DNA from: Trochalopteron elliotii
Taxonomy: Eukaryota; Chordata; Aves; Passeriformes; Leiothrichidae
DNA length: 64,000 bases
Assembly: GCA_024734555.1 (NCBI GenBank)
Contig: JANPWX010000064.1
Coordinates: 513,692-577,691, forward strand
Direction: 5' to 3'
The notes under the pieces are model-generated. The model made no database searches. It was given only the letters and a program-made list of their open reading frames with translations, and was not told where the DNA came from. This document shows, in pieces, positions 38,196-56,900 of the stretch; within the stretch, counting starts at the first letter, position 1; every line of letters starts with the position of its first letter. The translations under genes were made by a program, and so were the position numbers.

Positions 38196-40831
38196 TATCC
38201 ACCTGTATAATTTTGAGTACTCAGGGAGACTTATTCTGAAGAAAATGTTTCAGTGTTGCTTTAAGAAAAAACTAAAGCTTAAAAAAACCCCACCCCAAAA
38301 ATGAGAAGTTAATGAATTATCCATGAATTTGGCTGAGGAGTAAAGGGTGTCTGGGAGTTTCAACATTTCGTGTCACCTTGTAGACAGACACTGTTTTCAG
38401 ACGTCAGTTACGTGATGAAGATATTAAATGAGCAGTGCAGAACTCAAAAGCAAACCCATAATTATTAATAGATATTTAAATTGGCAGGCAATCGATTTTT
38501 AAATTGTCCTTTCACTCTTGTGTGTAATGTGGTTTGCCTCACAGTGACAAATTAGCAGCAGCACTGTGCTGTGACTGTTTCTACTGGAAGGTTCTCATTA
38601 CTATTCAGGGGTTTTGCTGCCTCATCAGTGAATCGTGGACAGCATTTCAATCACTGAAGTGTGGCCCAGAAACCAGAGAAAGGATCGGAAACACAGTCTA
38701 TAAAAGCCTTTTCTTAAATTCTAAGATTGATTGAGTTCTTGAATAGGACTAAGTTCTTTGGCCTCAGTGTTATTATTTCTTATGCATCCCAGAGGAAGTG
38801 ACAGTACACTCACCCCCTCCATCCCTCTCTTTAAATCTTAGTATTCTTGTTAATCTGTCAGGAAAATAAGAAGCATGTAATGGACTGAATGTGCTTTTTT
38901 TTCTTAATTGAAAAGAATAATACCCTTAATCCCAGTAGCACTGGGCTGAGATGTAAGGTTTTGATCCAACTTTTATTATTCGCCTACATCTGCAAGATAA
39001 TTATACTAGCAGCCTATAAGAAGATCAAGTTAAGCATCTTCTTGGACAAATGATTTTCATTTACTAGTCAAAAGATAAATCTATTTTTTAGTTGCTATTT
39101 GGCATTTGTTTCATCTAGGTTTTGCTTAATCAGAGTTCTAATTAGAACTAGTTGCAATTTTGTCTGTCAAAATAGATATTTTTAAAACAGTAAAGCTTTC
39201 ATGGAGCACATTGCTTTGCTACCATTTCCAATGGGGTAGTTTCTGTATCTCGAGAACAGAAACTCCAGTCAGACGGGGTGAAATTATTATGAAAACTTGG
39301 AATTTTGGTCCTGAAAATTCATATTTGCAGGCAGTCTTGTGTGATTTTGCAAGACTATGCTTTGATAAGACAGAAGTAAATATTTGATCTTCAAAGACAT
39401 CGAAAACCCATGAAGCGGGATTTTGTTCTTCATATACTTTGTGTTCTGACAATGGTTCTTGTCTTTGTTCAACATTATTCCACTCTGCTCATTTTTCAAA
39501 TACCTTGACCCTGTTTAGGGTTCCTGAACAGTTTGGATTGTGTGCCATGGACAACACATCACCTTCGAGAGCACGTGGTCTAACAAACTTGTGACAATCC
39601 TTTTGCCACTTCTGGTGTTTTCTCTTTTTCCACATTCAGAGTTCACACATCATCACTACTGGTTTTTATAACTCGTGTTCAGCTTTGTATTTTTACCAGT
39701 GAACAAAGCACATGAACAGAACTCATGCTAGACTTCAAGAATAAATGTTAGATTAAAATTCCAAGTTTCTCAGAGGGCAAAAAAAGCTTTCTCAAGGTTA
39801 AAATTTCTTTGCAGTTAGTATAATATCAAATAAATGAAAAAATGGAACCTACAAACTATTTTTCATGTTCACAAGGAATTGGTCAGTTGATATTAGGCTT
39901 AAATTTCATCAGGGAAATTTTAGTTAGACTTCAGAAAAATAGATTTAACCATTTTCATTTAGTTGAACATTAGAAGAGGAGGCCCATGGACAGTCCGGTT
40001 TTTGAATATTTTACAATGTGAATAGACAAGTCTCTGTCAGGAATTGTCTGAGTAAATTGAATGCTGCTGTCAGGCAGAGGGATGGATTTGATTGTCTCTC
40101 AGAATCCCTCTTTGTTGTCTGTGCCTCATTTTCAGTTGAAGGTGCCCACCATTCAGATTTCTGTAACTTGTGACATGGACAGGTGTCTGTAAAGAATGTT
40201 TTGCCCTGAGTTCTTACAGGCTGTTTGCAGATATTGAGCTTGAGCTGTTTCATTCTAGAGCAGCACAAGGCCAAGTACAAGCTGATATTCTCAAGGTAAC
40301 ATGACCCCAAGCAAGGCAAGCAAATGCCTGCCCCAGCTGAGGCTCTACTATTTACTAATGTATATTCTCCCCACAGATAGTGTCAGATACTATTCTCTAG
40401 TCAGACACTGTCTGATGGTTTGAGGTTAACAAGAACAAGGGCTGATATCTGGAAAAAAAAGGAGGGAATTTCTCAGCAAGCTAACCAGGGCAAGAAAATA
40501 TTTTGTCTACTGATATTACCTAACTATCTCAAGATTCAGCCAACCATCCAGGGATTGCCATGATGCTGCCTTTGATGGAAGGTGGAGGTGTATTATTGGT
40601 CAAGTATTCCATGTTCTCCTCTTTGCTTATCAGCATTTTTCTAATATTGTCCAGGTTTATTCAGCAGAAAATTTCCTGAAACCATGTTGTCATTTGAGCA
40701 ATGATAGTACTTGCAGCAGATGACTGTCAGTGGCACGTTGTGAAATCTATCTGAACCCTCTGTGCACTCTTTTTATTTACAGTGGAATTACTGAAAGGTG
40801 AATGATTTACTTTGAGTGGATGCCTTTACAG

Positions 40832-40910
40832 CCTGCAAATAAGAGAAAAATTGGAGAAACAGCTTCTTCTACCAAGAACAGCTGTGACTACTGCAAGATG
40901 AAGCTGTCAG
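40832..40910 (+). CDS. Candidate exon of the unrecognised plus-strand gene (CxxC motif)
   Basis: Open segment PANKRKIGETASSTKNSCDY then CKMKLSG, following tgcctttacag (a weak acceptor) and ending at tcag-gtcatc (a weak donor). Used this way it leaves one base, which joins in phase to the acceptor at 46458. An alternative donor (gag-gtgtgc) lies after 40957. The frame continues open to 41032. A basic patch (KRK) and a CxxC pair are the only visible features. Without transcripts this is only a candidate. Confidence 0.22.
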
Positions 40911-43229
40911 GTCATCTTTCTCCAGTTGTAATACCAGACATTGCAAAGGCTCTTGAGGTGTGCAGCTATACAGGAACAGAGATCTTACCCACGTCTGCAG
41001 GAGACATTGAAACATCCATATACAGCAATTGATATACGTCACATGCAGTTGGAGCTTGGAGTTTGCTTAGCTGTTTATTTGAGATAAGGATTATGGGCCT
41101 ATGAACTGAGCTGAAATTCACTTCAGGGTCAGGTTTGTAGGACGTTTTAAGAGTCAAGTATAGGTTTGTTTGGGACTACTTCACTGTCAGTAAATTAGAC
41201 AGAAAAGTTTCCGTGAAGGAGCTTGTAGGGGGTCCTCCAGAAAGTGTTGATGGAAGGATTGTGGCACTCTGCTCTCAACCCTTGCTCTGAAGTCATATAG
41301 AAGCAGTTCTGACAGTAAATGGATATTGTTAACTATTGTTAATTTGAGCTGAGAAGCCAAAGGTAGCCATAAGCAGTGGTACCCCACATCTACTGTGTCT
41401 GCAATTATCTCCCAACAATAGGTGTGCTTCAGCAGCACTAGCAGGATCAGCATTGGAGCTTTGCACTGTTTCAGTCACTGATCTTAATTGCTGATTACTG
41501 CAAGAGAAGAAGCAATTAAATATGAAAAGGAAGATTTGAGGCCTCAGTCCTGTGTGATACTGAGCATGCCTGTACATTGTTATGACTCAGCTGGTCGTAA
41601 GTCTAGGGCAGTTGAGGTCACTCACTTTCTTGCAGTATGAAACCGTGGAATGAAACAACAACACTTCTAATCAATAGCAGGGACAGAAAAAGTGGATTTA
41701 TTATGAGTGCTGTTTGAACAACCAGATTAAGAATAATTGAGAACAACATCAGAGAGATGAGGAAACACTCATTTCTTTGAGGACTGTTGCTCTAACACAC
41801 ATTTTAGCTACAGCTTCCTGCTGGAGAAAAAAGTTTATTGGCTCTTGATATCAGTTTCTAGTGGACCAAAGACTGCTCTGACAACTGCAGTTGCAATGAG
41901 GGATGCAACAAATCAACATTTGAGATACAATGAGTGCCAAATACTAGCATTTCTCCCTGGCTCACAAGTATGGATGTGTGTCAATGCAAGGCAGGAGCTT
42001 GAGAGCAGTTACAGTAGCTACAATGGGAGTGGGACAGATGAGAAATTAATACTGTCACTAAAAAGCAAGTGACAGTTCAGAGAGGTACAGAGAAGTAACA
42101 CTGCAGGTGTCATGACTTTAATCTTAAGACACCTTTTCTTTTATCATTTAACAGCATTTACAGAAAGATGTTTGGGTTAGACTTCCAGGGTTCCTTTCTT
42201 TACAGATTTCCTACACTTATTTTTATCATTCTCTGATAGCTGTATTAGAGTCACCTTTGTAAAAACTACTTGTGATGTTCAGAGGAGATAACTAAAATTG
42301 AAGCTGGGAAGTAACAGCAGGAGTAATAAACTCTTGAAACCAATCTTCACCATTTTCATGTAAATAACTTGACAGTAATACATCAGGCAAATAAAAATTA
42401 GGAAATAGAAAGAAGGTGATGTAAAACAGGTGTAAAGCAAAGCACTTGTAATAGCAGGAATACAGTTGGTGGGCAAATCCACGTAGAGTGATACCAAGAA
42501 ATTCTCCTGGACTTAGTTCTTCACTTTGTTGCAGACAGTGAAGTAGTCACCATAGAAAGGACTATCATGAATTCTGGAAAAGAAGACTGCAATGCAAGCT
42601 GTTGGCTTTGGTGATTTTTCTTGTAAAACTGTCCAGAAGAGATAAGAAAGAATTGGATCAGAATGAGAACTCTAAGTAGAAGAGAATATGTTGGACATAT
42701 TCCATAGTGTCAGCTGCCATTCTACCATCATGATGGGAGTAACCAGTTTATTGCTTGATTATGGAGGTGCCTTCTTAATGTATATTTCAGTAGAAGGTTC
42801 TGAATACTAAAAATGACAAAGCTACCCAGCAGTCCCTTATGTGATCACACTTTCATGTGTCTGTCTCCACAACTGTGTAAATTCAGAGAGGATGGCTCCC
42901 TTTAGCCTCTGTGGTATTGCTCGACATTAAAACCATGAAGGTTCCAACCATATTTCAACTGGTCCTTCTCTGATGGTGACCAGCAGCAACTATAGCGGAG
43001 AGTGCAAGAGCATGCAGTATTTTCCCCACATCACTTTATAAAAATACTTGGGCTTCACCTGCAAATTGTGAGTACAGTGTATTGGCATTGCTACGAGATA
43101 GATTGGCTGTGATGATGCCGTGACGTTACCAGACTGAGTCCTCTAAACATGTTTTCATGAAAGGACACTCACTCTGTCAATACAAATTTGGGCTGATTAT
43201 GGCATCTTATGAAAGGGTTTGTTGTTATT

Positions 43230-43284
43230 CAAAGTTTGTTGTTGTTGTTGTTTTGGTTTTGGTTTTGCTTTTGCTTTTTTTTTT
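43230..43284 (+). repeat. (TTG)n and T-rich simple sequence
   Basis: ttgttgttgttgttttggtttt followed by a T9 run; low complexity just downstream of the LSMEM1 3' end. Confidence 0.8.
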
Positions 43285-43609
43285 CTTTTCCCACAAAAAG
43301 AGTAGTATATCAGTATATTTAGGTGCACAGAAGGGAAGATCACAAAACTCTAGACCAGAAATGGATTTATTTATAAGTTATGAAATCTGAAGTTATCCTG
43401 AAATATATACAGGAATAGAAACAAACAGAAAGCTTGTACAAAGGTAACAGAAGAATGATTAAATGAACAAGGTCATGCTGGAATCATGTGAATAGAACTT
43501 GTGATTTCCTGTGATCATTCACTTACATTTGAAGAAAAACTAGGCCCTTACCCCTGTGATTGACAATGCACAGGGAATCTGGAAGTCTTGCCCCAAAGAC
43601 AATCCATTG

Positions 43610-43615
43610 TTTATT
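43610..43615 (-). terminator. Candidate LSMEM1 poly(A) signal
   Basis: A minus-strand AATAAA lies about 215 bases past the LSMEM1 stop. It is the nearest canonical hexamer noticed downstream. No other termination evidence is visible. Confidence 0.35.
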
Positions 43616-43704
43616 GTGAATCATATGGGCTTAGTATTACAAATCTATGTCCACGTAAAATAGGATAAAATACTATTTGCTAATATTTTTCATTCAGCTG
43701 GCTT

Positions 43705-43772
43705 TTTCAGCAATGTTTCAGCAACCATGTTTCAGCAACCGTGTTTCAGCAACCGTGTTTCAGCAACCTGTG
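43705..43772 (+). repeat. 14-bp minisatellite, about 4.7 copies
   Basis: Units tttcagcaatg, tttcagcaaccatg, tttcagcaaccgtg (twice) and tttcagcaacctgtg lie head to tail. They sit 58 bases beyond the LSMEM1 stop, inside the presumed 3' UTR. Confidence 0.9.
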
Positions 43773-43829
43773 TGCCATATGTGAAAATATCTGAGTTATG
43801 AATATGCTGAAATTCTTTCCAAAGAAGAT

Positions 43830-49093
<5,264 letters not shown>

Positions 49094-51918
49094 CTATGGC
49101 AAATAACTTGTAACAGTTGGTATCCTGTTCTAAGGAAATACTGAGCAGCCTAAACGATCCTTAAAACCCTTAAAACACAGAGATTTGAAGGACCAGCACA
49201 CTTACTAGATCTTGAAGGCAAGGATAACTCAATACATAGCACTTGTTTATTCTTGGAAATCTCCGATGATTAAAGCATTTCATTTTTACATTGTGTTTGT
49301 ACAAGTATGTATGTGAATGGGGAAAGAGAGAAACAGAGAAGTCAGTTTGCCTTTTGAATGGTACTTTTGATTTGAATGGTACCTATTTAGTATATTATCC
49401 TTTGATTTGGTGAGCACTTTGTAAGAGGTGGTGTGAGATCCTGACCACAGTGAAAGCCAAACACTTCCAGAAAGGATGTAATTCAGGTCCTCTGCTTTCA
49501 GCATCAAGCAATAGAGAGATAAGACAGGGAAAGCAGGTATGACTGTAGGAGATAAGCAACAAGAGTATGTGTCCATTTATACACCTTAGAATATCACTGT
49601 GAAGTTATTATTTGTGAAAAATGGAACAAAAAACGTAGTCTTGTAATGCAGTTCTACTTCACACAGTTTTAGACAAATTTAAAAATCTTTTTTTTCAGCC
49701 TAATACCCGTTGCTTTAAAAAAGGCACTGGATGAGGTTCAATTAGTGAAAACAGTTTCTCTGTAGAGTCTGGGTGCATTAACTCAGTGAACGATTCTTAA
49801 TATAAATACAGTTTTGGAAGATTATATATAGAAAATAAGCAATACATAGGAAGGCAGCTTCTATGTATTGCACATTATTCCCTATCATAAGGAATCATAA
49901 AAGCAAAAAAATCATTTGCTGTTTTTTTATACTACTCTGATTGCAAAAATATCTTCTAGAAACAAACTACACTTCTAGCCATAAGGAGGTGCAGATACCC
50001 TAAGTAGGCATGTTTGCCTACAATTGTCACTGAAGACTCCCTATGTAATTATTGAAGAAAAATACATTCTTCCAGGTAATATCCCTCTTATTCTAAGATG
50101 TCCCTTTCTCACCTCAAAAATACAGCCTAAATGTACGTTTTTTCTTGCTAGTGAATGTAAGGAAGGAGCCCCCACAAGTTAGCTTAAATTTGGAGTAGAA
50201 TGCATCTTACCCATTTAGTATTTTATAAAGATCTCAAGTTCAATTTTATCTGCCAACATAAATCAGCACTTGGTGGGATGCAAACCTCCCTTGATGACAC
50301 GTGTTAAGCACCTAAGGGGGATTTCTGAATCCTAGATTGGCTGAACTGTCCTCTTGATATGCTTCTGAGCCTTCTCTTCCTCTCCAAGAAACATAGAACT
50401 CAGTGTGACCAGATTCCTAATGTAACACTGAAATTAAAACCTAAAATTTGAGCCCCGGTTGTTTGCAGAAAATACTCACTCCTTCCCTCATCAAACCCAA
50501 TGCAGAAGATTGTTATAATTCCCCCAGATCTGAGCACACTGCAAAGCAGACGTTCAATGAGCCTCAGTAAGTCTGAAGACCAAGCACTGAAACCAATCCT
50601 GACCACAGGGCTTGTTCTCCTGCTAGTGGAGACTGACAGGACTATATGGACATTTTCATATTTCTTTTTAACAGCCCATAAGAAAAGATTACAACTTGTT
50701 TTTTTCTCTGTTCAGAAGCGTTGCTTCAGAGTACAAAAAAAAAATGTAGAAAAGCTGGCACAATAGGGGTTAACCTTACCTAGTATATGATTTTTAGGTG
50801 TGCAGCAGTAACTTCAGGACAGATGGCTGTGCCCACTGTCCTTCCTCAAGAACATGACATGTCACTAGGCAGCACAGTCTGTTAGCCACGTCCCCACCAG
50901 AGCTGGCTCTGCTGTCTCCCCATATGCACATCCTCAGCCAATGCAATCATTTTGGAGCCTGGGTTTGAATGGTGTGCTAAAAGTTACCACTTCATGCACA
51001 AAGACTTTTGGTTATTTTTAGATTCCGAAGAGCAGTTGTTTCTTTGTTTTGATTAATAACTCCCCACAGCTTCAGGGAAGACTCTTCTTAACAACCTGAT
51101 CTGTAATAAATGTGAGTACCTTTGATTCATTAGTATTATGGATTATATGTTTCTGCACTTACTACTAATTATTTATTACATTTGCACATGTAAGCACAGT
51201 AAAGATTACCATTGTTAATTCAAAAAAGTTTATATTTGTTTGATTCCATTGACATGCCAAAGGAGAAAGGACACAAACATCAGTGTCACTGGACAAAAGT
51301 ATTATTTTCCCAACAAACCAATCTAAACATTGGGACCTTTGGATTTACTTTATCTTTTATTTTATCCTTGCCTAAAGATTTTTTTCCCCAATACAACTTT
51401 TAAATTTCTTCCTAAGTCGTTGTGGTAAAAAAACCTCAAACAACTTAGAATGAGAACACACTGAAAATTCTTCACAGAAAAAACAGGAAATAAAATCTAA
51501 AAGGTTAAAAAACAGGAGAATGAAACATTACTTACAACATAATTACATTCAGGTAATGTGCCACTATGGAAGAAATCAGCCAGTGAAAATCATGTGAAGA
51601 AAAGTAGTTCGGCAGTTCCTCTCTTTACTTTTAGTCCCATAGGAACCTGCTGAGTCCTGCAGTACCCATAAAGATAGCTATGAAACAGACTGCCCCTTCC
51701 AGTCTATATTTAGAATTCGACTTGGCTAAGTACACTCACTTCATTACGTTAATCTACTAGAACAGAAATCAGTACATACACAGCTCTTTTTTATTATATT
51801 GGAATCATGATAATATCCCATCCTGGAGAATGAGGGTTGTTACTGATGATCAGTGTTTCATTAACCTTTTAGTTAGTGCCAGACCTCTTAGGTTTAGTGT
51901 TTGTCTAAAATGCATTTA

Positions 51919-52012
51919 CTATGCAGAAGAGTCATATCTACAACACTGTAGCTATGAGTAACCAGTCTGCTATGCAGAAGAGTCATATCTACAGTATTGC
52001 AGTCATGAGTAT
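51919..52012 (+). repeat. 51-bp tandem duplication
   Basis: ctatgcagaagagtcatatc starts at 51919 and again at 51970. The copies stay alignable through the tcatgagta end with a few substitutions. Confidence 0.88.
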
Positions 52013-53061
52013 TTTAAAGTCATAGACTAGAAAAACCAGGGTCTTTTCCTCTTCTCCCATATACTTTATGAATTCAAGTGGCGTATTATGTGGTGGACTA
52101 ATTTTTCTGGCATCCTTAGTTGTTCAAAAATCAATTCTGATGAACTGGTGGTGAGTAGTGTAACTGCTCCTTTACTGACAGTTCTTTTGATCACTTTTTT
52201 CCTTGCTGACATTGCAGAAGGAAGTGTTACAGCACCCTGTATTGAGAGGCAGCTGACGGAGAGAGAGACTGCAGCTCAAAACAAATCCTTTCTGAAGCCA
52301 TCCCACATTTAAAATTCTGACTCCCTTTAAACTGCCCATAAAACATATTTGTCTTTCAGGCAACAACAGAATAACTCAACTGACTCATGTTTCCCACCCT
52401 GTCATGCTGTTCTGCTGCTCAGAATTGCTCCCTTTCTGCAGGAGTCTCCTGGAAATCCTCCCTCCAAATAAGGATGTACAAGTCAGAAAAAAAAAATAAA
52501 AATCAATGTGATTTCCATACCACAAAAACTCCTGATGCCAACATAACTGTAAGGAAAGGATCCAGCCTCTCCAGTTCTAAGCTTGAAAAGGTCTGCAAAC
52601 CCACGGGAAGGCTGCAGGGCTGCAGAAGAGCCACCAGAGCAACAGCCCTGGAAGGCACCCAGCTCACTGTGGATGGCACCTACAGTGTAGCAGGGAGAAG
52701 GGCAACCATCTGCTTGGTCCCCTGCCAGGAGGTGCTGCAGCAACCCTGGGCAGGAAGCTATCATAAGTGTCTGGCAAAGGACACCAAGGGTGACGAGGCA
52801 GAAGGCACAGGAAGCACCAACTGGCTCAAGGGAACAGTTTAACTCAAAGGGAAGGGTCTTGGGCTGGCAAATTACAAGCACACAGCTGCCACTGTGTTCA
52901 TCATCAGTTTGGTATAGTCCAAGTGATCAGTTTTGCAAGCTAAACAGGTTCTTATATAGTGGATTATTCGAGGGGAAAAAAAGAGGGCAAAGTAGAAAGT
53001 ACAGCTCAGTGTGCATTGACTTTCTGGACTAGGTTCGGCTATAATCAGAAGCTGGGAGGAG

Positions 53062-53082
53062 AAAAAAAAAAAAAAAAAAAAA
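53062..53082 (+). repeat. Poly-A tract
   Basis: A run of 21 A. Confidence 0.9.
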
Positions 53083-53261
53083 CACTCCACCCCAACCCCA
53101 ACTTTCCCTTATCAGTGCAGGCAAGAGTTTTCAGGGAGTAGTGTTGTTTTCAATGCAATGTTTACTTCATCTGGTGGTAAACATTTTCAGAATGTCTATT
53201 CAAACAAGCACTCTTATAGATCTTCAGGTTCAGAAGCTCCAGCTATCTAGGTTTTAGTGTC

Positions 53262-53342
53262 TTTATTACATAACATTGTTATTACATAACATTTTTATTC
53301 AAAAAATTAAATATTTCAGAACACAAGAACCTTGCTTTTATT
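53262..53342 (-). terminator. Candidate IFRD1 poly(A) signals
   Basis: Minus-strand AATAAA hexamers, read as tttatt on the plus strand, lie at 53337-53342, 53294-53299 and 53262-53267, about 540-620 bases past the IFRD1 stop. Another at 53842-53847 is only 37 bases past the stop. Which one is used cannot be decided from sequence. Confidence 0.25.
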
Positions 53343-53883
53343 TTACATGGAGGCAAGTATTTGTCATTCAGTACTTGACTGTCAGTGCAAGTTACTGAAC
53401 TTCATAGTCCCTGTCAGGATAAAGTTATACTTACATAGGAATTTCTTGTCCATCTACCACTGGAGAGTTTTAAAAAGTTACTAAAATAATTTCACACAAA
53501 CATGGTCATCTTTTCATATTAGCACAATCTTACCAGCACGCTTGGTCAATGAATTACTTTACCTTTATATAAAGAATCCAATCTGACACACAGCATTTGA
53601 CTACAGTTATCCATCCCATTTAATATATCAGTTCCAACATAATCAACCTTTGGAGCTCGTGATGGGCTAATGTATAGTATTATAATGTATCCCTGTACCA
53701 AATGTTATGTCAACCTATATACAATGTATGTGCAACTAAGTAACAACATGCATTATATTTACATTACATTACATGTAACAAACCCCGTGCACAACTGCAA
53801 ACGGACTACAGAAGTTAAAAAATGCATTCAAACATTAGAAATTTATTTGAATTCTGAAAACTGAACCCCATTGAAAAGGGAAT

Positions 53884-53973
53884 CTAAAAAAATTCCCCCA
53901 CATCTGCTCTTTTATCACGACATTTACTTCTAGCCTTTGTCCGAGCCTTGAATGCTGCAGAGTTGTACAAGTG
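53884..53973 (-). CDS. IFRD1: IFRD1 terminal coding exon with stop codon
   Basis: The exon encodes HLYNSAAFKARTKARSKCRD then KRADVGEFF and a TAG stop at 53884-53886. The acceptor is a pyrimidine-rich tract ending ttttgcag. The C-terminus matches human IFRD1 residue for residue. Confidence 0.97.
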   Translation of the reverse strand, partial: HLYNSAAFKARTKARSKCRDKRADVGEFF

Positions 53974-56900
53974 CTGCAAAATAAAAAAAGAAAAATAATT
54001 ACATATTGTCTTAAGGCTTATGCCCTTCAGAGATTTTTCATGTTACAAATCAAATGAAAATATCCTTTTGATTAATATCTGAAGAAAACTGTTAGGCCTT
54101 CTGAAGTTTATAGTAGGCTATCTTTGCACCAAAGGCTAATTTTAGTGTGTATATATATATATATATATCTACAGACAGATAAAAGAAACTTGGCCTGTGT
54201 AAGGAAGGCTGAACTATGAGCAGTTCTGGAAGCCAGTCAGTCTTGAACATCAAGCAGACACCATGTAGCTTATGTTTACCCTCAGATTAAACTTGATAGC
54301 ACTATTCCCCAGATTATATGCAGGATTAATGCATTCACAATCAACAAGGCCAACCTCCTAGCGCCCATTTCACACAGCAGAGTTTGGGATACTGGCTTTA
54401 TAAAGACTCCATTTCCACAGTTTCCAGTGGTCCCTCCCCAAAAACATGTCTATCTCAGATGAGACCAAGTTTCACATGTGTGAAGCATGAATCTAGTACC
54501 CATCAGCAATCACATCAACTTCCAGACCCCTTGGAAAAAACACAGAAGCAGACACATGCCTAGTGGAAAATCTAAGAGCTCACAGGTGCATACAAGTAAT
54601 GCTGGGTTTTATTCAGGACAGTATGAGGCACTCTTAGAACTACAGTGACAAGTGTAACAATGACAGCTTCTGAAGTGCAGGAGTAGAGTAGGAAGTAAAG
54701 AAAATTCAGTAAGGTGCAATAACCTACCCTTTCAAAACGGGATATCTTCATTGTTTTAAGAGTCGCAGGATCCAGCATTACTGGTGGACCAAGCTCAAAC
54801 ACATTCCGAAGAAAGTCATTTGACTAAACAAGAAACACCAAGTGATCAGTTTCCCCTCTAATTATCAAGTCTCTAAAGTTGACTACTGTAAAATATCAAG
54901 TATTCCAGTAAGAAATACTAAGATTTATGTCAGACTGCTATCTTTTGCAATTAAGTCAAGAACACTTCCTCCTTTAACCAGAGTAAGGCTAAAAGCAAAC
55001 ACCACCACCTTGAGAAGACAGACAGCTTCTCCTGCCTCCTTTGATATTTTTGTCCCAGCAAATGAGACACTGTTCTTTCTGTTCTACACAAACTCAGTCA
55101 GCAGAACAGATCTGTATGGTTTCACAACACACCAGTTTTAAAATATGTCTGTGAAAGTAGTACTTGAAAAAACAGAAAAATCTGCTACATGCCTGAGCTC
55201 CTTCAGTCACAGAGAAATTCAATTAATGCAGGACTGAAGATTTTCACCCCATGACTATCACAGCAATTTGGAAGCATATATTCCTAAGCTACAGCTCCTG
55301 CTTCTGTTTACACATGTAAACAGATAACTGGTAAACAAGCAGTTCTCAGAATGGAGATTAAGATTTATGCCTTCTCTTCTGGAATGCTATCATCATTGGG
55401 CTGCAAGTTGTGTTCATTATTTTGGACAAAAACTTTGCCTTTATTTACAGGCTTGAACAGGAAGGGTGGAGGCATGTAGCTTTATAGCAGCCAGACAACT
55501 ATACCACTCTGCTGAAAGAGAGAATAAGGATTCAGAAAAAAAACCTGAAGCTAGAAATATATTTAGCTTAAATTTCTTACTTCTTGGAGAAGTCGATCAC
55601 TAAGCTAGCACACCCAGGCTACAACTCAGAAGCAGCTTACCCAGAACACTGTAGCTCACTGTAGTTAATATTTTAAACGCTGTCTTTTAACACCTCAAAT
55701 GCAAAGCTCATCACTTCAGTAATTCTACTCAGGATTTTGTAATTCAGACTAAATTACATCAAAGAAGCCAGACAAGGAGCAAGTGTGAAAGAGCAGCTCA
55801 CCTGCAAATGATATTGCATCCCCGACCCCAGAATCTCCTTGAATGTCTCGTAAGTTTGTTTTTTAACCCAGCAGTCAATGTACATGCGCTCAGGTCCAAA
55901 CTTCACCATCTCTGTAGGAAAGTCACGCTCCTATACAAAAACCAAAGGAAACACCAGCTATCATTTTAATTTCAACAGTCTTTTGTACTAAGAATTTTAT
56001 GCATCTCAGTGAACTTTATTTTCACTGATAAATTTGGCACACCAAAACCTTCCAAATTACATAGTATATATATGCTAAAGATTGTATTTGTTCATAAAGC
56101 AGATACACACCAAAATCTCATTAAGAACTTGAAGCTGATATTCATGATTAGAAAGCTTTTTAAAAAACAAACACTCAACTTTCATCTTTAAAAATACTTT
56201 AAGAATTGGACTTATCTCCAGGAAAACCAGTTCTGAGTGCAGAAATCACCTTTAGGTCAGCCTGTAAGTCTTGTTTAGTCTCTACCTTACAGGTGTGAGT
56301 AGCTACATTTGGGACAATGGAATGTAGCAAGTACTAATAGGTGACTCAGATCCTTCCACAGGCAGAATCCTAAAGGTGACTTCAAATTATGCCAAGCCTT
56401 CTCCTTAGCTTCCACGATGTTTAACTATTTCCAGTATCTTTAACATTCCTAAAAAAAGCAATTTATTCCACATGTGATCAGACTATGAAGTCTCACTTAA
56501 AATAACTTTTTCCCCATGTCTTTCACTGAACAGTAATTGTGTTTAATAATAAAATTGTTTTTGCTAAATATCGCGCTATGTATTTTGAAGGTCTAGATTG
56601 TAACTAAGATAAAAGAATCACCTCAACAGCCCGTAGAACATCTCTGAAGACAGAACGCTGCTTTCTTTTATCCACCTTGGCTCGGTGCTTGTTCCCATCA
56701 GTAGCCAAAGCTCTTAGTTTCTCTGTTAGAAGGTCCATATCTTCATAAAAGAAATCCTAAGTTACAAAAAAAAAAAATTTTAGATTTTAGTTTATTTTAT
56801 GGCCTTAACCTCCTCCCTCACAAATAAGAAAATGGATCTCTAAATTTTGGGCATGTAGATCTCTACAACCACTCATTTTATTTCAAAAGACTTCTGCAGT

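Larger units (their letters stand above)
38196..43609. other. Region between CpG island and LSMEM1, largely unassigned
   Basis: Apart from the candidate exon at 40832-40910, several modest open stretches look mildly protein-like: 41845-42072 plus strand, with GPKTALTTAVAMRDATNQHL after a possible acceptor gatatcag, and 39219-39452 minus strand. None can be chained with confidence. Confidence 0.5.

Noticed and set aside
40783..40797. Possible 15-base micro-exon between ttttatttacag and gtgaat
   Set aside because: Joining it to the following candidate exon gives an immediate stop in the fitting phase.
1..43829. Search for TMEM168, the expected left neighbour of LSMEM1
   Set aside because: No segment resembling its multi-pass membrane exons was found, so it must lie beyond the left edge.
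52387..52881. 151- and 132-residue frames on opposite strands
   Set aside because: There is no recognised domain and both strands are equally open, as expected of a GC-rich patch; kept only as an observation.
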